Of a stretch of 32,679 nucleotides of DNA, positions 16,437-25,435 are shown piece by piece. The position numbers were made by a program, and so were the translations under genes. The stretch comes from Chitinophagaceae bacterium (lineage in GTDB: Bacteria; Bacteroidota; Bacteroidia; Chitinophagales; Chitinophagaceae). Under the pieces are notes generated by a model. It was not told the origin of the DNA. It made no database searches and saw nothing but the letters and a program-made list of their open reading frames with translations. Positions within the stretch are counted from its first letter, which is position 1. Every line of letters begins with the position of its first letter. Location: contig CANCPA010000034.1 of the NCBI GenBank assembly GCA_947379895.1, positions 1-32,679 on the forward strand, written 5' to 3'.

Positions 16437-16743
16437 CTAAATATTTATTTTATTCTTGAGAGCTGATTAGACCCTTAATGAAATTACAAGATGATTTATG
16501 AATTGTTGCAATTAATTATACTTGTAAAAAAATAAATATAAGTCAAAACAATTTGATAGGATTTATGTAATAGTAAATAACTTTTTAGAAATAATTTGGA
16601 TTGTTTGAAATTCGTCACTTATTAATGTTTTTTAATCATTATACTACAGGCCTTAATTTTTTACAAAAGTATTTTTACAATCTTAAATGAATATTTCTAA
16701 AAATGAAATCTTCAAAAATAATTGCTTCATAAATAATAATACA

Positions 16744-17514
16744 ATGAGTCAAAAACAACGAATACTAGTCATTGAAGATACTGAATCTTTGCAGCGTTTA
16801 ATACTTAGATTACTTGAAGACGACTATCAAACACAGGCCCTTTCTGAGGCTAAGGATGCCTTAGATGTGTGCAAATCTTTCAAGCCTGATTTAATTCTAT
16901 TGGACATTATGCTTAAGGGAGATATTGACGGCTTAAGTTTTCTTCGTTCAATAAAGGCTAATAACGACCTTAACCATGTTCCAGTAATATTAATGTCTGC
17001 ACTTGCTGCCACCGATATTGTAACAGACGGTTTAACGATTGGTGCAAATGATTATTTGATCAAGCCATTCGATTTAAAACAGCTATTGTTAAAAATAAAA
17101 AATTTACTATTGATTGCAAACAGGAATGTTAAGAAAGCAATTCTAGACAAGAATATTCCATTTGCTATTGCACCTTCACATGAAAATTCAACTATAGAGA
17201 AACTAAATCATATTTTAGAGGAGATGATTACTAATGATAAGCACCTTTCACTTGTAGAAGTTGCGAAGGAGTTAAATATTAGTCAAAGTACTCTGACACG
17301 ACTCATAAAAAAGAAATTCGGAGTTACTCCCAACAATTATGTTATGCACCGTAAATTAGAGAAAGCTAAAATATTAATTTACAGTGATAAGGGAATTCCA
17401 ATTAAGGAAATTGCTATTTCTTTAGGTTTCAATTCATTGGCTTACTTTTCTAATTGCTACAAGAAGTATTTTGGGCACTATCCTACTGCAACCCAAAAGC
17501 ATGTAGATAAATAG
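16744..17514 (+). CDS. Response regulator with AraC-type DNA-binding domain
   Basis: 256 residues from the ATG at 16744. The frame opens at 16687, but the extra 19 residues are Asn/Lys-rich and precede the receiver core, so the second Met is preferred. Receiver domain at 1-125: acidic E11/D12, phospho-acceptor D54 (LILLDIMLKGD), and K in IKPFD. The AraC domain fills about 160-256 with two helix-turn-helices (LSLVEVAKELNISQSTLTRL and IKEIAISLGFNSLAYFSNCY), ending FGHYPT. It is a phosphorylation-controlled transcription factor. Its likely kinase is the PAS kinase encoded 340 nt downstream. Target genes are unknown. Confidence 0.9.
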   Translation: MSQKQRILVIEDTESLQRLILRLLEDDYQTQALSEAKDALDVCKSFKPDLILLDIMLKGDIDGLSFLRSIKANNDLNHVPVILMSALAATDIVTDGLTIGANDYLIKPFDLKQLLLKIKNLLLIANRNVKKAILDKNIPFAIAPSHENSTIEKLNHILEEMITNDKHLSLVEVAKELNISQSTLTRLIKKKFGVTPNNYVMHRKLEKAKILIYSDKGIPIKEIAISLGFNSLAYFSNCYKKYFGHYPTATQKHVDK

Positions 17515-17857
17515 ATTGAATTGAATATTTGGATTTTATTGAAAATAGAACTCTTGATATTAAATGCGTTGTAGTGGTTTAAATTAAATACTTACTTTAA
17601 TATTTATAAAAATTTGTTTACTATAAATATTGATTTTAGAAAGGTTTATGATAGATTTTTTGAAGACTCTTTTTTTTAATTAACTACAACGTTTTATTAG
17701 TAATAAAATTCATACTTAAATGGGTTGATTTGATAAATATTTTTAAATTAATGAAGGATATTCTAAAGTCTTGTTTAATATTTAAATTTAATTTTGGCAC
17801 TTAATTAAAGAATAATAAAATAATCTCGTATGAACTATTGAGTTAATAATTTTTATC
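17515..17857. other. 343-nt AT-rich intergenic region, nothing identified
   Basis: Very AT-rich sequence between the REC-AraC gene and the PAS kinase gene. I see no ORF of note, no terminator hairpin and no clear promoter. It presumably holds the kinase promoter. Confidence 0.5.
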
Positions 17858-19807
17858 ATGAAAAACTTGGGCAATAGATTGGAAGAAAGTAATACTGACG
17901 AGGTCTTTCTGCAACTTTCTGAATATGAGGAAACGGTTGCTAGGAGAGAACGGGATCTTGAGCTTCACCAAATTTATGCACAGGTTCTTGAAAGTTCACA
18001 CAGGGCAGTTGCAGTAATTAAGCTAAACAAAGAAATTGTTTGGGTAAATAAACGTGTTGAAGAAATACTAGGTTATACTTCACAAGAATGTGTAGGTAAC
18101 TATATTTCGGATTTAGCTTTCGGACAGGAGACCAATATGTTAGTTTTGAAAGATGCTTTAGAAACTATTCAAAAAGGAAAGACTGCCGAATTTGAACATA
18201 TCTTATATAAGAAAAATCGAGAGCCAATTTGGATTCGAGCTTTTTTAAAACCTATATACAATAACTTAAATGAAATTGATAAGTATTGTATATATGGTCA
18301 GGATATTACAAAAGAGAAAGAGTCTGCAAAGGCTATAAAAGAAAGTGAAACAAGATACAAAGATATTTTAGATAGCATTTCTGAGATTATTTACAAGACT
18401 GATGCAGAGGGAATCTTCACCTTTATTAATAAGGCATGGACAAATGTTACAGGTTATGACATTGAGGAAACAATTGGTCGAAATTATTTAGATTTCATGA
18501 CTGAAGGTGAAAGAGAAATGTCTATCACAAATAAAAAGAACGTAATTGGCAATCAAAATAACTCATCACAAAGAGAGATTATAATTGTTACTAAGTCCGG
18601 TGAAGTAAAATGCCTAGAACTTAAGACAAAACCGGAGTTTACAGAGCGCAATGAATTTATTGGGTTTTCTGGAATCCTTACTGATATTACTGTTGGTAAA
18701 AGAATGCAATATTATCAGGAGTTATTGTCGAATTATGTGTCAGATTTTGTGGCTGTTCATGATAGTCAGACAAGGTATCTTTTTGTAGCACCTTCAATAA
18801 AGGATATTGCAGGATATGAGCCCGAAGAGTTATTGGGGAAGCCTTCATTTGATTTTTACCATCCTGATGATATGGATAAAGTTAAAAATTTTAGAGAGGG
18901 AAATATTTCAGGTTCATCTGATCCTAGCAATACAATTACTATTAGATATAGGAAGAAAGACGGGTCTTACACCTGGATTGATATAACTGCTCGATACTTT
19001 TTTGACACTTATGCAAATGCTTATCGTACAATAACCGCCGCAAAAGTTGCAGATTTGCGAGTAAAAGAAGAAGAGGCTATCCATAAGGCATTAGAAGAAC
19101 AAAGACATTTGAACAAAGTAAAGTCTGATTTTATAAATTTTGTTTCTCATGAGTTTAAGACACCTTTAAGTGTTATTAAGGCTACTACCGAATTGTTGCA
19201 AATAAAGATGGAACGAAAAGTTCAAAATCTTGAAGAGCATATAAAGGAAGAATTAGTGAGTATTGACAATGAAATACAAAGTTTGGCTACGCTTATTGAT
19301 GATGTTTTGCGAGTGGAAAAAATTGAAGCGGGTGAAGTGAATATGAATCCCAAAGTTTTAAATTTTAGAAAGTTAGTAGAGAATTCTGTTCAAAAATTTT
19401 CTACTAGGCAAGACGATAATCGTCATGTTACTTTTAATGTATTTGGAACAGAAAAGCCGGTGTTTATTGATGCAAAATATGTGGAGATTATTTGCAATAA
19501 CCTTATTTCAAATGCTTTCAAATATTCGAAAGGGCGTCCTGATCCGATTGTAAATTTAATTTACTCTGAAAGCGATGTTGTATTACATGTAATAGATTTT
19601 GGAATTGGAATACCTGAAAAGAACAAAAAGCAATTGTTCTCAACTTTTTTTAGGGCATCAAATTCAAAGGATGTTGCAGGTACAGGGTTAGGTTTAAGTA
19701 TTGTGAAAAAGTATGTGGAACTTATGAATGGCAAGATTGAATTTATTAGTCAGGAAACAGAAGGTACTGTTATGACAGTCACACTTCCACTTGCAAAAAG
19801 TAATTAG
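17858..19807 (+). CDS. Soluble multi-PAS sensor histidine kinase
   Basis: 649 residues with no membrane segment or signal peptide, so a cytosolic sensor. A short coiled N-terminus leads to three PAS domains at roughly 40-155, 160-285 and 290-405, each closing with a PAC-type segment (YGQDITKEK, GILTDITV, TITAAKVAD). Then come HisKA with H431 in VSHEFKTPL (the HExxT form that can also dephosphorylate a partner) and HATPase_c with N box NNLISNAFKYSKG, G1 DFGIGIP, F box LFSTFFRA and G2 GTGLGLSIVKKY. No cofactor ligand is obvious in the PAS domains, so the signal is unknown. It is flanked by a REC-AraC gene and a single-domain regulator on the same strand, its most likely partners. Confidence 0.92.
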   Translation: MKNLGNRLEESNTDEVFLQLSEYEETVARRERDLELHQIYAQVLESSHRAVAVIKLNKEIVWVNKRVEEILGYTSQECVGNYISDLAFGQETNMLVLKDALETIQKGKTAEFEHILYKKNREPIWIRAFLKPIYNNLNEIDKYCIYGQDITKEKESAKAIKESETRYKDILDSISEIIYKTDAEGIFTFINKAWTNVTGYDIEETIGRNYLDFMTEGEREMSITNKKNVIGNQNNSSQREIIIVTKSGEVKCLELKTKPEFTERNEFIGFSGILTDITVGKRMQYYQELLSNYVSDFVAVHDSQTRYLFVAPSIKDIAGYEPEELLGKPSFDFYHPDDMDKVKNFREGNISGSSDPSNTITIRYRKKDGSYTWIDITARYFFDTYANAYRTITAAKVADLRVKEEEAIHKALEEQRHLNKVKSDFINFVSHEFKTPLSVIKATTELLQIKMERKVQNLEEHIKEELVSIDNEIQSLATLIDDVLRVEKIEAGEVNMNPKVLNFRKLVENSVQKFSTRQDDNRHVTFNVFGTEKPVFIDAKYVEIICNNLISNAFKYSKGRPDPIVNLIYSESDVVLHVIDFGIGIPEKNKKQLFSTFFRASNSKDVAGTGLGLSIVKKYVELMNGKIEFISQETEGTVMTVTLPLAKSN

Positions 19808-19978
19808 ACTTAATTTTTAAAACAACTTTCAGTAAAATATGAACATTATTATACGATGAAATTCGAAAATAATTATGAGAGTGTTGGTAAAAAAATATAA
19901 CATTGACTTTTTATGTTAAACTATTTTTTAAATGTAAGTCATATTAAATAAATTATTTTAACTCCTTTTAAATATCAA

Positions 19979-20383
19979 ATGAAATTACAGACTTTAATTA
20001 TTGATGACAACGCGGTGATACATTTTTTGCATAGTGAAATTGTATCAGATGGCGGTATAACTGATACCCCTTATACATTTTTGCATGGGAAGGAGGCGAT
20101 GCAATTTTTGCTAAATAATCAAGTATCTGGAGATGTCTATTTTATTCTTTTAGACTTGAATATGCCTGTTATGAATGGTTGGCAATTTTTAGATGAACTG
20201 CAAAAGCATTCTTTCAAATCAAGGACATACGTATCAATTGTAAGTTCATCAGTAGATACTGCAGATAAAGTCAAGGCACAACAATATCCTCAAGTTATTG
20301 GCTTTTTTGAAAAGCCATTCTCTGAAAATGATTGTGAAATAATTAAAAATTCAGAAGTATTAAAACCATTTTTTAGTGTATAG
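19979..20383 (+). CDS. Single-domain response regulator
   Basis: 134 residues of receiver domain only. Acidic pair D9/D10 (IIDDNAV), phospho-acceptor D59 in LLDLNMPVMNGWQFL, Ser in VSSSVD in place of the usual switch Thr (an accepted variant), and Lys in EKPF. It belongs to the short-receiver group with His-rich alpha1 (IHFLHSE) that often accompanies PAS kinases in Bacteroidota. It lies 171 nt after the kinase gene, on the same strand. It lacks an output domain and so probably passes phosphate on or acts by binding. Confidence 0.88.
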   Translation: MKLQTLIIDDNAVIHFLHSEIVSDGGITDTPYTFLHGKEAMQFLLNNQVSGDVYFILLDLNMPVMNGWQFLDELQKHSFKSRTYVSIVSSSVDTADKVKAQQYPQVIGFFEKPFSENDCEIIKNSEVLKPFFSV

Positions 20384-20410
20384 GTTTAGAATATCTTTTG
20401 TTTTAATTTA

Positions 20411-20572
20411 TTAACGTACAAAATCAAAATTTGTATTATTGAATAATCCTCTGTCAAAGTAATTTCTTTCTAAATTAAATTCAATTGACTTCACATTATT
20501 CTTATTTTTTGAAATTCCTTCAACTTTTAATTTATACGCTTCAATGTCATTTAAACCCGCTTCGACAATTAA
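20411..20572 (-). pseudogene. C-terminal remnant of an unidentified protein gene
   Basis: The minus strand holds an open frame of 53 codons ending at the TAA at 20411-20413. It translates to protein-like sequence (GLNDIEAYKLKVEGISKN, then IEFNLERNYFDRGLFNN). No start codon is present at its left end, and a TAG at 20573-20575 closes the frame upstream. The preceding bases continue only in other frames with stops. I read it as the degraded tail of a gene whose front has been lost or scrambled. The family is not recognised. It could also be chance in AT-rich DNA. Confidence 0.35.
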
Positions 20573-20698
20573 CTAGTCTTTCCCAAATTTGATACACATT
20601 ATTTTTGACATGCAAAGTTTTCAGTTGATGACATCTTACAGCAATTGAATACTTGAATAATTGACAAGTCATTATTCTGTATGTTAAAAAAGAGGAAC

Positions 20699-20959
20699 AT
20701 GTTTAAAAATATTTTGATTATTGCACCTGCTTTTGTCTTAATCGTATTTATTGCAAATGCTTTCTTTACCCCCTCAACAAAATTTTTGGGGTTAAATTAT
20801 AATGCTTCAAAGGATTATTCCTGTTGTAAACAAGGGAAATTGATTATGCATCATTACTATACATTTTACTTTTTTGGAATTAAAATGGCAGAAGGCTATA
20901 CAGATGAAAAGATAAACTTGAAGAATGTTAACGATTGTAAAATTGTTTGCATTGATTAA
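20699..20959 (+). CDS. Small membrane-anchored hypothetical protein
   Basis: 86 residues if the start is the ATG at 20699, which follows an AGAGGAA that would serve as a ribosome binding site, unusual in this window. The ATG at 20681 would add six residues. Residues 3-25 form one hydrophobic segment (ILIIAPAFVLIVFIANAFF) followed by a short polar domain with a Cys-Cys pair (YSCCKQG), an aromatic stretch (HHYYTFYFFG) and two late cysteines (CKIVC). It could be an N-terminal anchor or an uncleaved signal. The four cysteines suggest disulfides outside the cytosol. I do not recognise a family. The gene lies between the signalling cluster and another unknown gene. Confidence 0.55.
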   Translation: MFKNILIIAPAFVLIVFIANAFFTPSTKFLGLNYNASKDYSCCKQGKLIMHHYYTFYFFGIKMAEGYTDEKINLKNVNDCKIVCID

Positions 20960-21006
20960 TGTATATCATTATTTAATTAAATATAAAAAATAAACAAAGT
21001 TTATAG

Positions 21007-21327
21007 ATGAGCAAGTTAATATCGCCCTCAAATGTATTAGGTTCTTATTATTTACCTATGTCAGATTCTTTTTGGGAAGAGCTTCATAAGGGGGTAATAT
21101 TAGTTAAAGACAGAATACGAAATAGCTATATTGATTATTTGACTGATGATTGTATAATTAAGGTCAATGTTTTGGTGAATAATTCTGAGTTTGAATCAAA
21201 TAATTTAGTCAAGAAAATTAGCTTTCAAGTTATGATTGAGGAGAATGGAATTGATTGTCCATTTGTTGCGTGGCTAATTAAAAAGAATGTTCATCATCTT
21301 TATCATTTCACTGAGTTTATGAGCTGA
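21007..21327 (+). CDS. Hypothetical soluble protein
   Basis: 106 residues, without signal peptide or membrane segment. It starts MSKLISPSNVLGSYYLP, has a mixed alpha/beta pattern (Lys-Asp-Arg-Ile-Arg, then IIKVNVLVNN, ISFQVMIEENG), and ends with a His-rich stretch (VHHLYHFTEF). No motif allows a functional call. It begins 47 nt after the small membrane protein gene on the same strand and may be co-transcribed with it. Coding potential is moderate. Confidence 0.5.
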   Translation: MSKLISPSNVLGSYYLPMSDSFWEELHKGVILVKDRIRNSYIDYLTDDCIIKVNVLVNNSEFESNNLVKKISFQVMIEENGIDCPFVAWLIKKNVHHLYHFTEFMS

Positions 21328-21517
21328 TTAATGTGAAAAAACAGGAAAACAAGGTAATTAGTATAGTATTCAGAAAAAAATTATGCGAATGCATATAAAA
21401 AAGTAAATCAAGTAAGGAATAAATTATTTTTTCCCCTTTTAAGTAAAGGCTCGCAGTGTTACTGTTACAACGGATGAGTGTGTGGAACTTTTATTGACTA
21501 AAAATATATAAAAAATT

Positions 21518-22021
21518 ATGAAAAAGAAATTTAGGCTTATTATCTTAGCAACATTATTTGGTGCATTATTATTATCTTGTAGAAAGGATAACTCATCATC
21601 CACATCCTCAATTGACGGAAAATGGTTTCAAATTTTAGATAGTAGCATTAGTACTCTTGTAGGAGGAGGAAACTCAACTACAACTGTTAATCATTACAAT
21701 AGGAACTTATATTATACAAATGGAAATTCAATCAATTTTCTGAATGGATTAGCTTTCGATTCAAGTTTTTATACAATCAGTGATAGCATTTTCAAGCATG
21801 CAGATACCTTGAGATTTACCATTAGCGGCAATACTCTTACCTTCTCCACTTATAGTAAATTCAGCCCAGTTTCAGGACATAGCCAATTTCAAGAGTCAGT
21901 AAGTGGAAATGTTTTAACTCTTTACTCAACTTTTACCGACACTACTTTTGATAATAGCACAACTCCCAAAAAAGTTAAGAGTATAGCTAATGTTAAAGAT
22001 TGGCTTCTATTTTCTAGATAA
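21518..22021 (+). CDS. Putative lipoprotein of unknown function
   Basis: 167 residues with a lipoprotein signal peptide: basic MKKKFR, a hydrophobic core and lipobox LLLSC with C21, so the mature protein is lipid-anchored in the periplasm or outer membrane. A Ser/Thr linker is followed by DGKWF and a beta-rich body with repeated Ser, Thr and Gly (LRFTISGNTLTF, SVSGNVLTLYSTF), the pattern of the small lipocalin-like lipoproteins abundant in Bacteroidota. That class is an inference from strand pattern, not from a decisive motif. It is a single gene with no clear terminator for the next 210 nt. Confidence 0.7.
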   Translation: MKKKFRLIILATLFGALLLSCRKDNSSSTSSIDGKWFQILDSSISTLVGGGNSTTTVNHYNRNLYYTNGNSINFLNGLAFDSSFYTISDSIFKHADTLRFTISGNTLTFSTYSKFSPVSGHSQFQESVSGNVLTLYSTFTDTTFDNSTTPKKVKSIANVKDWLLFSR

Positions 22022-22378
22022 GGTAGTATATTTTATGAGTTTTTATATAAATATTGACAACTTTTTCAGTTTCGGTGTTACAGTTTATGTTTTGTCGTAT
22101 AAAATTTATAGGAGATGCGTGGACAGAGTTATTTAAAACTAAGATGATTCTTTGATATTCTTTAGCATGTATACTTTATTATTTGTTGAGGGAAGAATTT
22201 CAATTTTATAATATTTTTTCCATTGAACACCCATTAGACTTTCAAATGAGAGTCTTTTTGTTTGATTAAAAGCTGTATTTATATGAATGTTGAGAGTTTT
22301 AATTATAATATTTTTTCATCTTTGAAACTTAAGTTTACATGAGTTTGGTTAGTTTTAGCGCTCAGAATTAGTATTGAA
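22022..22378. other. 357-nt intergenic region before the propeller kinase gene
   Basis: AT-rich region with one recognisable element, a terminator hairpin at 22236-22259. Bases 22022-22235 show only a weak 33-codon frame (22035-22136) and nothing I can name; they may form a long 3' leader of the lipoprotein transcript. Bases 22260-22378 should hold the kinase promoter; TAGTTTTA at 22350-22357 is a weak -7 candidate. Confidence 0.45.
22236..22259 (+). terminator. Terminator hairpin 215 nt after the lipoprotein gene
   Basis: AGACTTTC (22236-22243) and GAGAGTCT (22248-22255) pair around AAAT with one mismatch, followed by TTTT. Direction fits plus-strand transcription from the lipoprotein gene. 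Confidence 0.65.
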
Positions 22379-25300
22379 ATGGTTAAGTTTTTTTTTATAA
22401 TCATGATTATCAGTTTTACACAAACGATGGCACAATTGCCAAATTCGTTTGCAATAACTCGTTATCAGGATATTGAAGGAGTTAATAGTAAATGTATTAC
22501 TGATATTTATCAAGCAAATAATGGTTTTCTATGGTTTACAACTGCACAAGGATTAGTTAGATTTGATGCCACAAATTTTAGGTTATATAATCAAAAATCC
22601 AGCTATTCAAACAATATGACTACTGTCAAAGAAGATTCTAGTGGCAATTTGTGGATTTCTTTGGCAGATGGAACTTTAGCTTGTTTTAATCCAAATAATG
22701 GAATATTTAAGAATATCTCAATTAAAATAACAGGTAACAACAAACCTGTTAACATAGGAACTATATTAAAGATTCATTTTGATAAGCAAAATCGGTTGTG
22801 GGCTGCCACATCTAGGGGATTGATTCAAGTAAATAAATTTTCAGGCGAAGCAAAAAGCTTTAGAATAAAGGATGATAATGATACAATATCATTTGTTCAA
22901 CAGAAAAATACGAAAGTTAGCGATATTTACGAAGATGAAAATAGGCAACTTTGGCTAGCCACTGATGATGGATTGTATTGTTTTGATCCTAATCTGAATA
23001 AAATGAATCGGATAGGACCTAAAAAGGTGCAAGTAGGGGCTTGGTCTGATTATGCTTATCAGAGAATCTGTCGCATGGGTAACTATCTTTATCTTGCTTC
23101 ATGGGGAGGCGGATTATCTGTATATAGTTTCACCTCTCATAAAATTGAAATTTATAAATTCAATTTAAAATCACCTAAGTCGGGTACTAATAATATCATT
23201 CGCGACTTAATTAAAAGTGATACTAATAGTTTATTAATAGCATCCCCTGATAATGGTTTAGCTTCATTTAATTGTATCTCACATGAATTTAATTTCTTTC
23301 GAAAAGAGAAGGATAATACCAATATTCAACAGTTTTTGTGGAATAGATTAGTTAAAGACAAAGATGGTAATATTTGGGCATTAAATGCTGATGGATTAGC
23401 AAAAATAGTAACAACAGATTATCCTTTCCAGTATCAAACCTTCCCTGTAACACACTCCGATAATCATATTTTTTACGAACTCAATGATATGTGGGAAAAT
23501 AATGAATATCGGTTTGTGTCCTTAAGTTTTGCCGACGGGGTTCATCTATTTAACAAAAAGACTGGTCATCGTAAGATTTTATCTGTAGATTTTTTTAAAT
23601 CTGAGGAAAACGTTCAATATGCTGAGCAAATATTTAACGACAGTAAAAATAACATTTGGGTTATTACAAGTGATTTCATTTATCAATTTGATTTTGCAAC
23701 TTTGAAACTAAAAAAAATCACTCAGCCTCCTACCTTTTCTACACAACATTTAAGTAATTTCTTTGTAGGAATAGCCGAAGATAAAAGTGGTAATATTTGG
23801 TTAAGTACCATTCGAAATGGCGTTTTTATATATAATCCAAAAACAGCTCAGTATCATCATAATATTCCATTTACTACCCATATAAATGGTGTAAATGAAA
23901 TTGCTCCAATTGTAAGTATATGTTCAGATAAAAACGGAAGAATTTGGCTTGGCTCAAAACGTGGATTTTTAGGTTATAGTGACGGCATGAACGAGAATAT
24001 TACAGAAATTAAGAATACTGAATCCTCAAGTAAAATATCAGATTTGTTTTCTGATTCAAAGGGAAATGTTTGGGTAAGTACTGATAGAGGATTGTTGAAA
24101 TTTAATGCAAAAGAAAACGTTCCTGTTATTATAAGGAAGTTTACAACTGCAGATGGATTTTCCTCAGATCTATTGACGGGGTTGTGCGAGGATGGTCAAG
24201 GCTCAATATGGTGTATATCTGATGCGACAATGAAGGTTTTCAAAATAGTAGAACAGAATAGACAGGTTGTTGCATTTGATGCAAGAGACGGCATTAGCGA
24301 GCCCGGTGCACTTATAAAAATGGTACATTTAAAAAATGACAGTGTTTACTTACTTTGTCAGGGAGGTATTTATACCTATTGTCCTTCAATGATTGCTAAC
24401 CGCAAACCTTCTCCTAATCTTGTAGTGAGCACAATGACTATAAATGGAAATGAAAAAAGCTTTGAGGAGGAATTGAAAAAACAAAGTGAATTAATACTTA
24501 ATCCAAATGAAAATTCTTTCTATTTCGAGTTTGCAGCAATCGACTTTAAACATCCTGAAGATTACGTTTATGCATACAAACTTGAAGGATATGATGATAA
24601 ATGGGTAGATATCGGTAATAGAACTACTACTAGTTTTACCAATTTAAAAGGAGGGCATTATAAATTATTCATAAAAGCAAGTTCGAAAAAGGGAGTATGG
24701 AATGTAAACGAAATCACTATTCCTTTTTATATTCTTACTCCTTTTTATTTTCAAAGGTGGTTCGTTTTCCTTTGTGTAGTTTCGATTGCAGTACTTATTT
24801 ATTTTTATATCCGTATCCGATTTTTTCGTCAACGTAAAATATTTGAATTAGAAAACAAAACACACAATTTAGAAAAGGAAAAAGCAAAAATGCAATACGA
24901 AAGCTTGAAGCAACATCTTAATCCACATTTTCTATTTAATTCTTTAACATCTTTAGGAAGTTTAATTCGTTTTGATCCAAAAGCTGCGATTACTTTCCTT
25001 GATGGGATGAGCAAAATTTATAGATATATCCTTCAGAGTAAAGATGAGGAAACGGTCATGCTTAAAGATGAGATTATTTTTGTTCAAAATTTTGTTGCAT
25101 TACAAACAACTAGGTTTGGCAATGGATTGCAAGTTCACTTTCAAATTGATGATGAGCTATTAAATTGTAAAATTGTTCCTGTTACACTCCAAAATATGAT
25201 TGAAAATGCCATAAAGCATAATATGATCGAAGAAGAAAGCCCCCTTGTCATTAATATAAAGTCTGAAAATAAATATTTAGTTATTTCAAATAACCTTCAA

Positions 25301-25435
25301 AAGAAGTTTTTCGTAGAAACAAGTAATCGGCATGGACTCAATAATCTGATTGCATTGTATGGATATTTGTCCGATAAACCTTTATTAATTGAAGAAACGG
25401 TAAATCATTTTATAGTAAAAATTCCCTTGTTATGA
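22379..25435 (+). CDS. Beta-propeller sensor histidine kinase (Reg_prop, Y_Y_Y, LytS-type kinase)
   Basis: 1018 residues. A signal peptide ends near TMAQ. From about 30 to 690 there is a two-component-regulator propeller with repeats such as GNLWISL, NRLWAAT, RQLWLATDDG, GNIWALN, GNIWLST, GRIWLGS and GNVWVST. A Y_Y_Y domain follows at about 725-790 (LEGYDDKWVDIG), then one membrane helix at about 800-820, a coiled linker and a His_kinase domain with H850 in LNPHFLFNSL. The HATPase segment is short (MIENAIKHN, then RHGLNNL). The propeller senses a periplasmic ligand. Unlike hybrid HTCS proteins it has no fused receiver or AraC domain; the regulator is the separate LytTR gene, overlapping by four bases. 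No polysaccharide-use genes adjoin, so the ligand is unknown. Confidence 0.92.
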   Translation: MVKFFFIIMIISFTQTMAQLPNSFAITRYQDIEGVNSKCITDIYQANNGFLWFTTAQGLVRFDATNFRLYNQKSSYSNNMTTVKEDSSGNLWISLADGTLACFNPNNGIFKNISIKITGNNKPVNIGTILKIHFDKQNRLWAATSRGLIQVNKFSGEAKSFRIKDDNDTISFVQQKNTKVSDIYEDENRQLWLATDDGLYCFDPNLNKMNRIGPKKVQVGAWSDYAYQRICRMGNYLYLASWGGGLSVYSFTSHKIEIYKFNLKSPKSGTNNIIRDLIKSDTNSLLIASPDNGLASFNCISHEFNFFRKEKDNTNIQQFLWNRLVKDKDGNIWALNADGLAKIVTTDYPFQYQTFPVTHSDNHIFYELNDMWENNEYRFVSLSFADGVHLFNKKTGHRKILSVDFFKSEENVQYAEQIFNDSKNNIWVITSDFIYQFDFATLKLKKITQPPTFSTQHLSNFFVGIAEDKSGNIWLSTIRNGVFIYNPKTAQYHHNIPFTTHINGVNEIAPIVSICSDKNGRIWLGSKRGFLGYSDGMNENITEIKNTESSSKISDLFSDSKGNVWVSTDRGLLKFNAKENVPVIIRKFTTADGFSSDLLTGLCEDGQGSIWCISDATMKVFKIVEQNRQVVAFDARDGISEPGALIKMVHLKNDSVYLLCQGGIYTYCPSMIANRKPSPNLVVSTMTINGNEKSFEEELKKQSELILNPNENSFYFEFAAIDFKHPEDYVYAYKLEGYDDKWVDIGNRTTTSFTNLKGGHYKLFIKASSKKGVWNVNEITIPFYILTPFYFQRWFVFLCVVSIAVLIYFYIRIRFFRQRKIFELENKTHNLEKEKAKMQYESLKQHLNPHFLFNSLTSLGSLIRFDPKAAITFLDGMSKIYRYILQSKDEETVMLKDEIIFVQNFVALQTTRFGNGLQVHFQIDDELLNCKIVPVTLQNMIENAIKHNMIEEESPLVINIKSENKYLVISNNLQKKFFVETSNRHGLNNLIALYGYLSDKPLLIEETVNHFIVKIPLL

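Noticed and set aside
17785-17815. TTTTGGCACTTAAT as a sigma-54 promoter before the PAS kinase gene
   Set aside because: The -24 GG is present but no GC is found ten bases downstream at -12, and no sigma-54 activator is encoded nearby.
22035-22136. 33-codon ORF after the lipoprotein gene
   Set aside because: No ribosome site, mixed composition without a clear hydrophobic or domain pattern, and such lengths are expected by chance.
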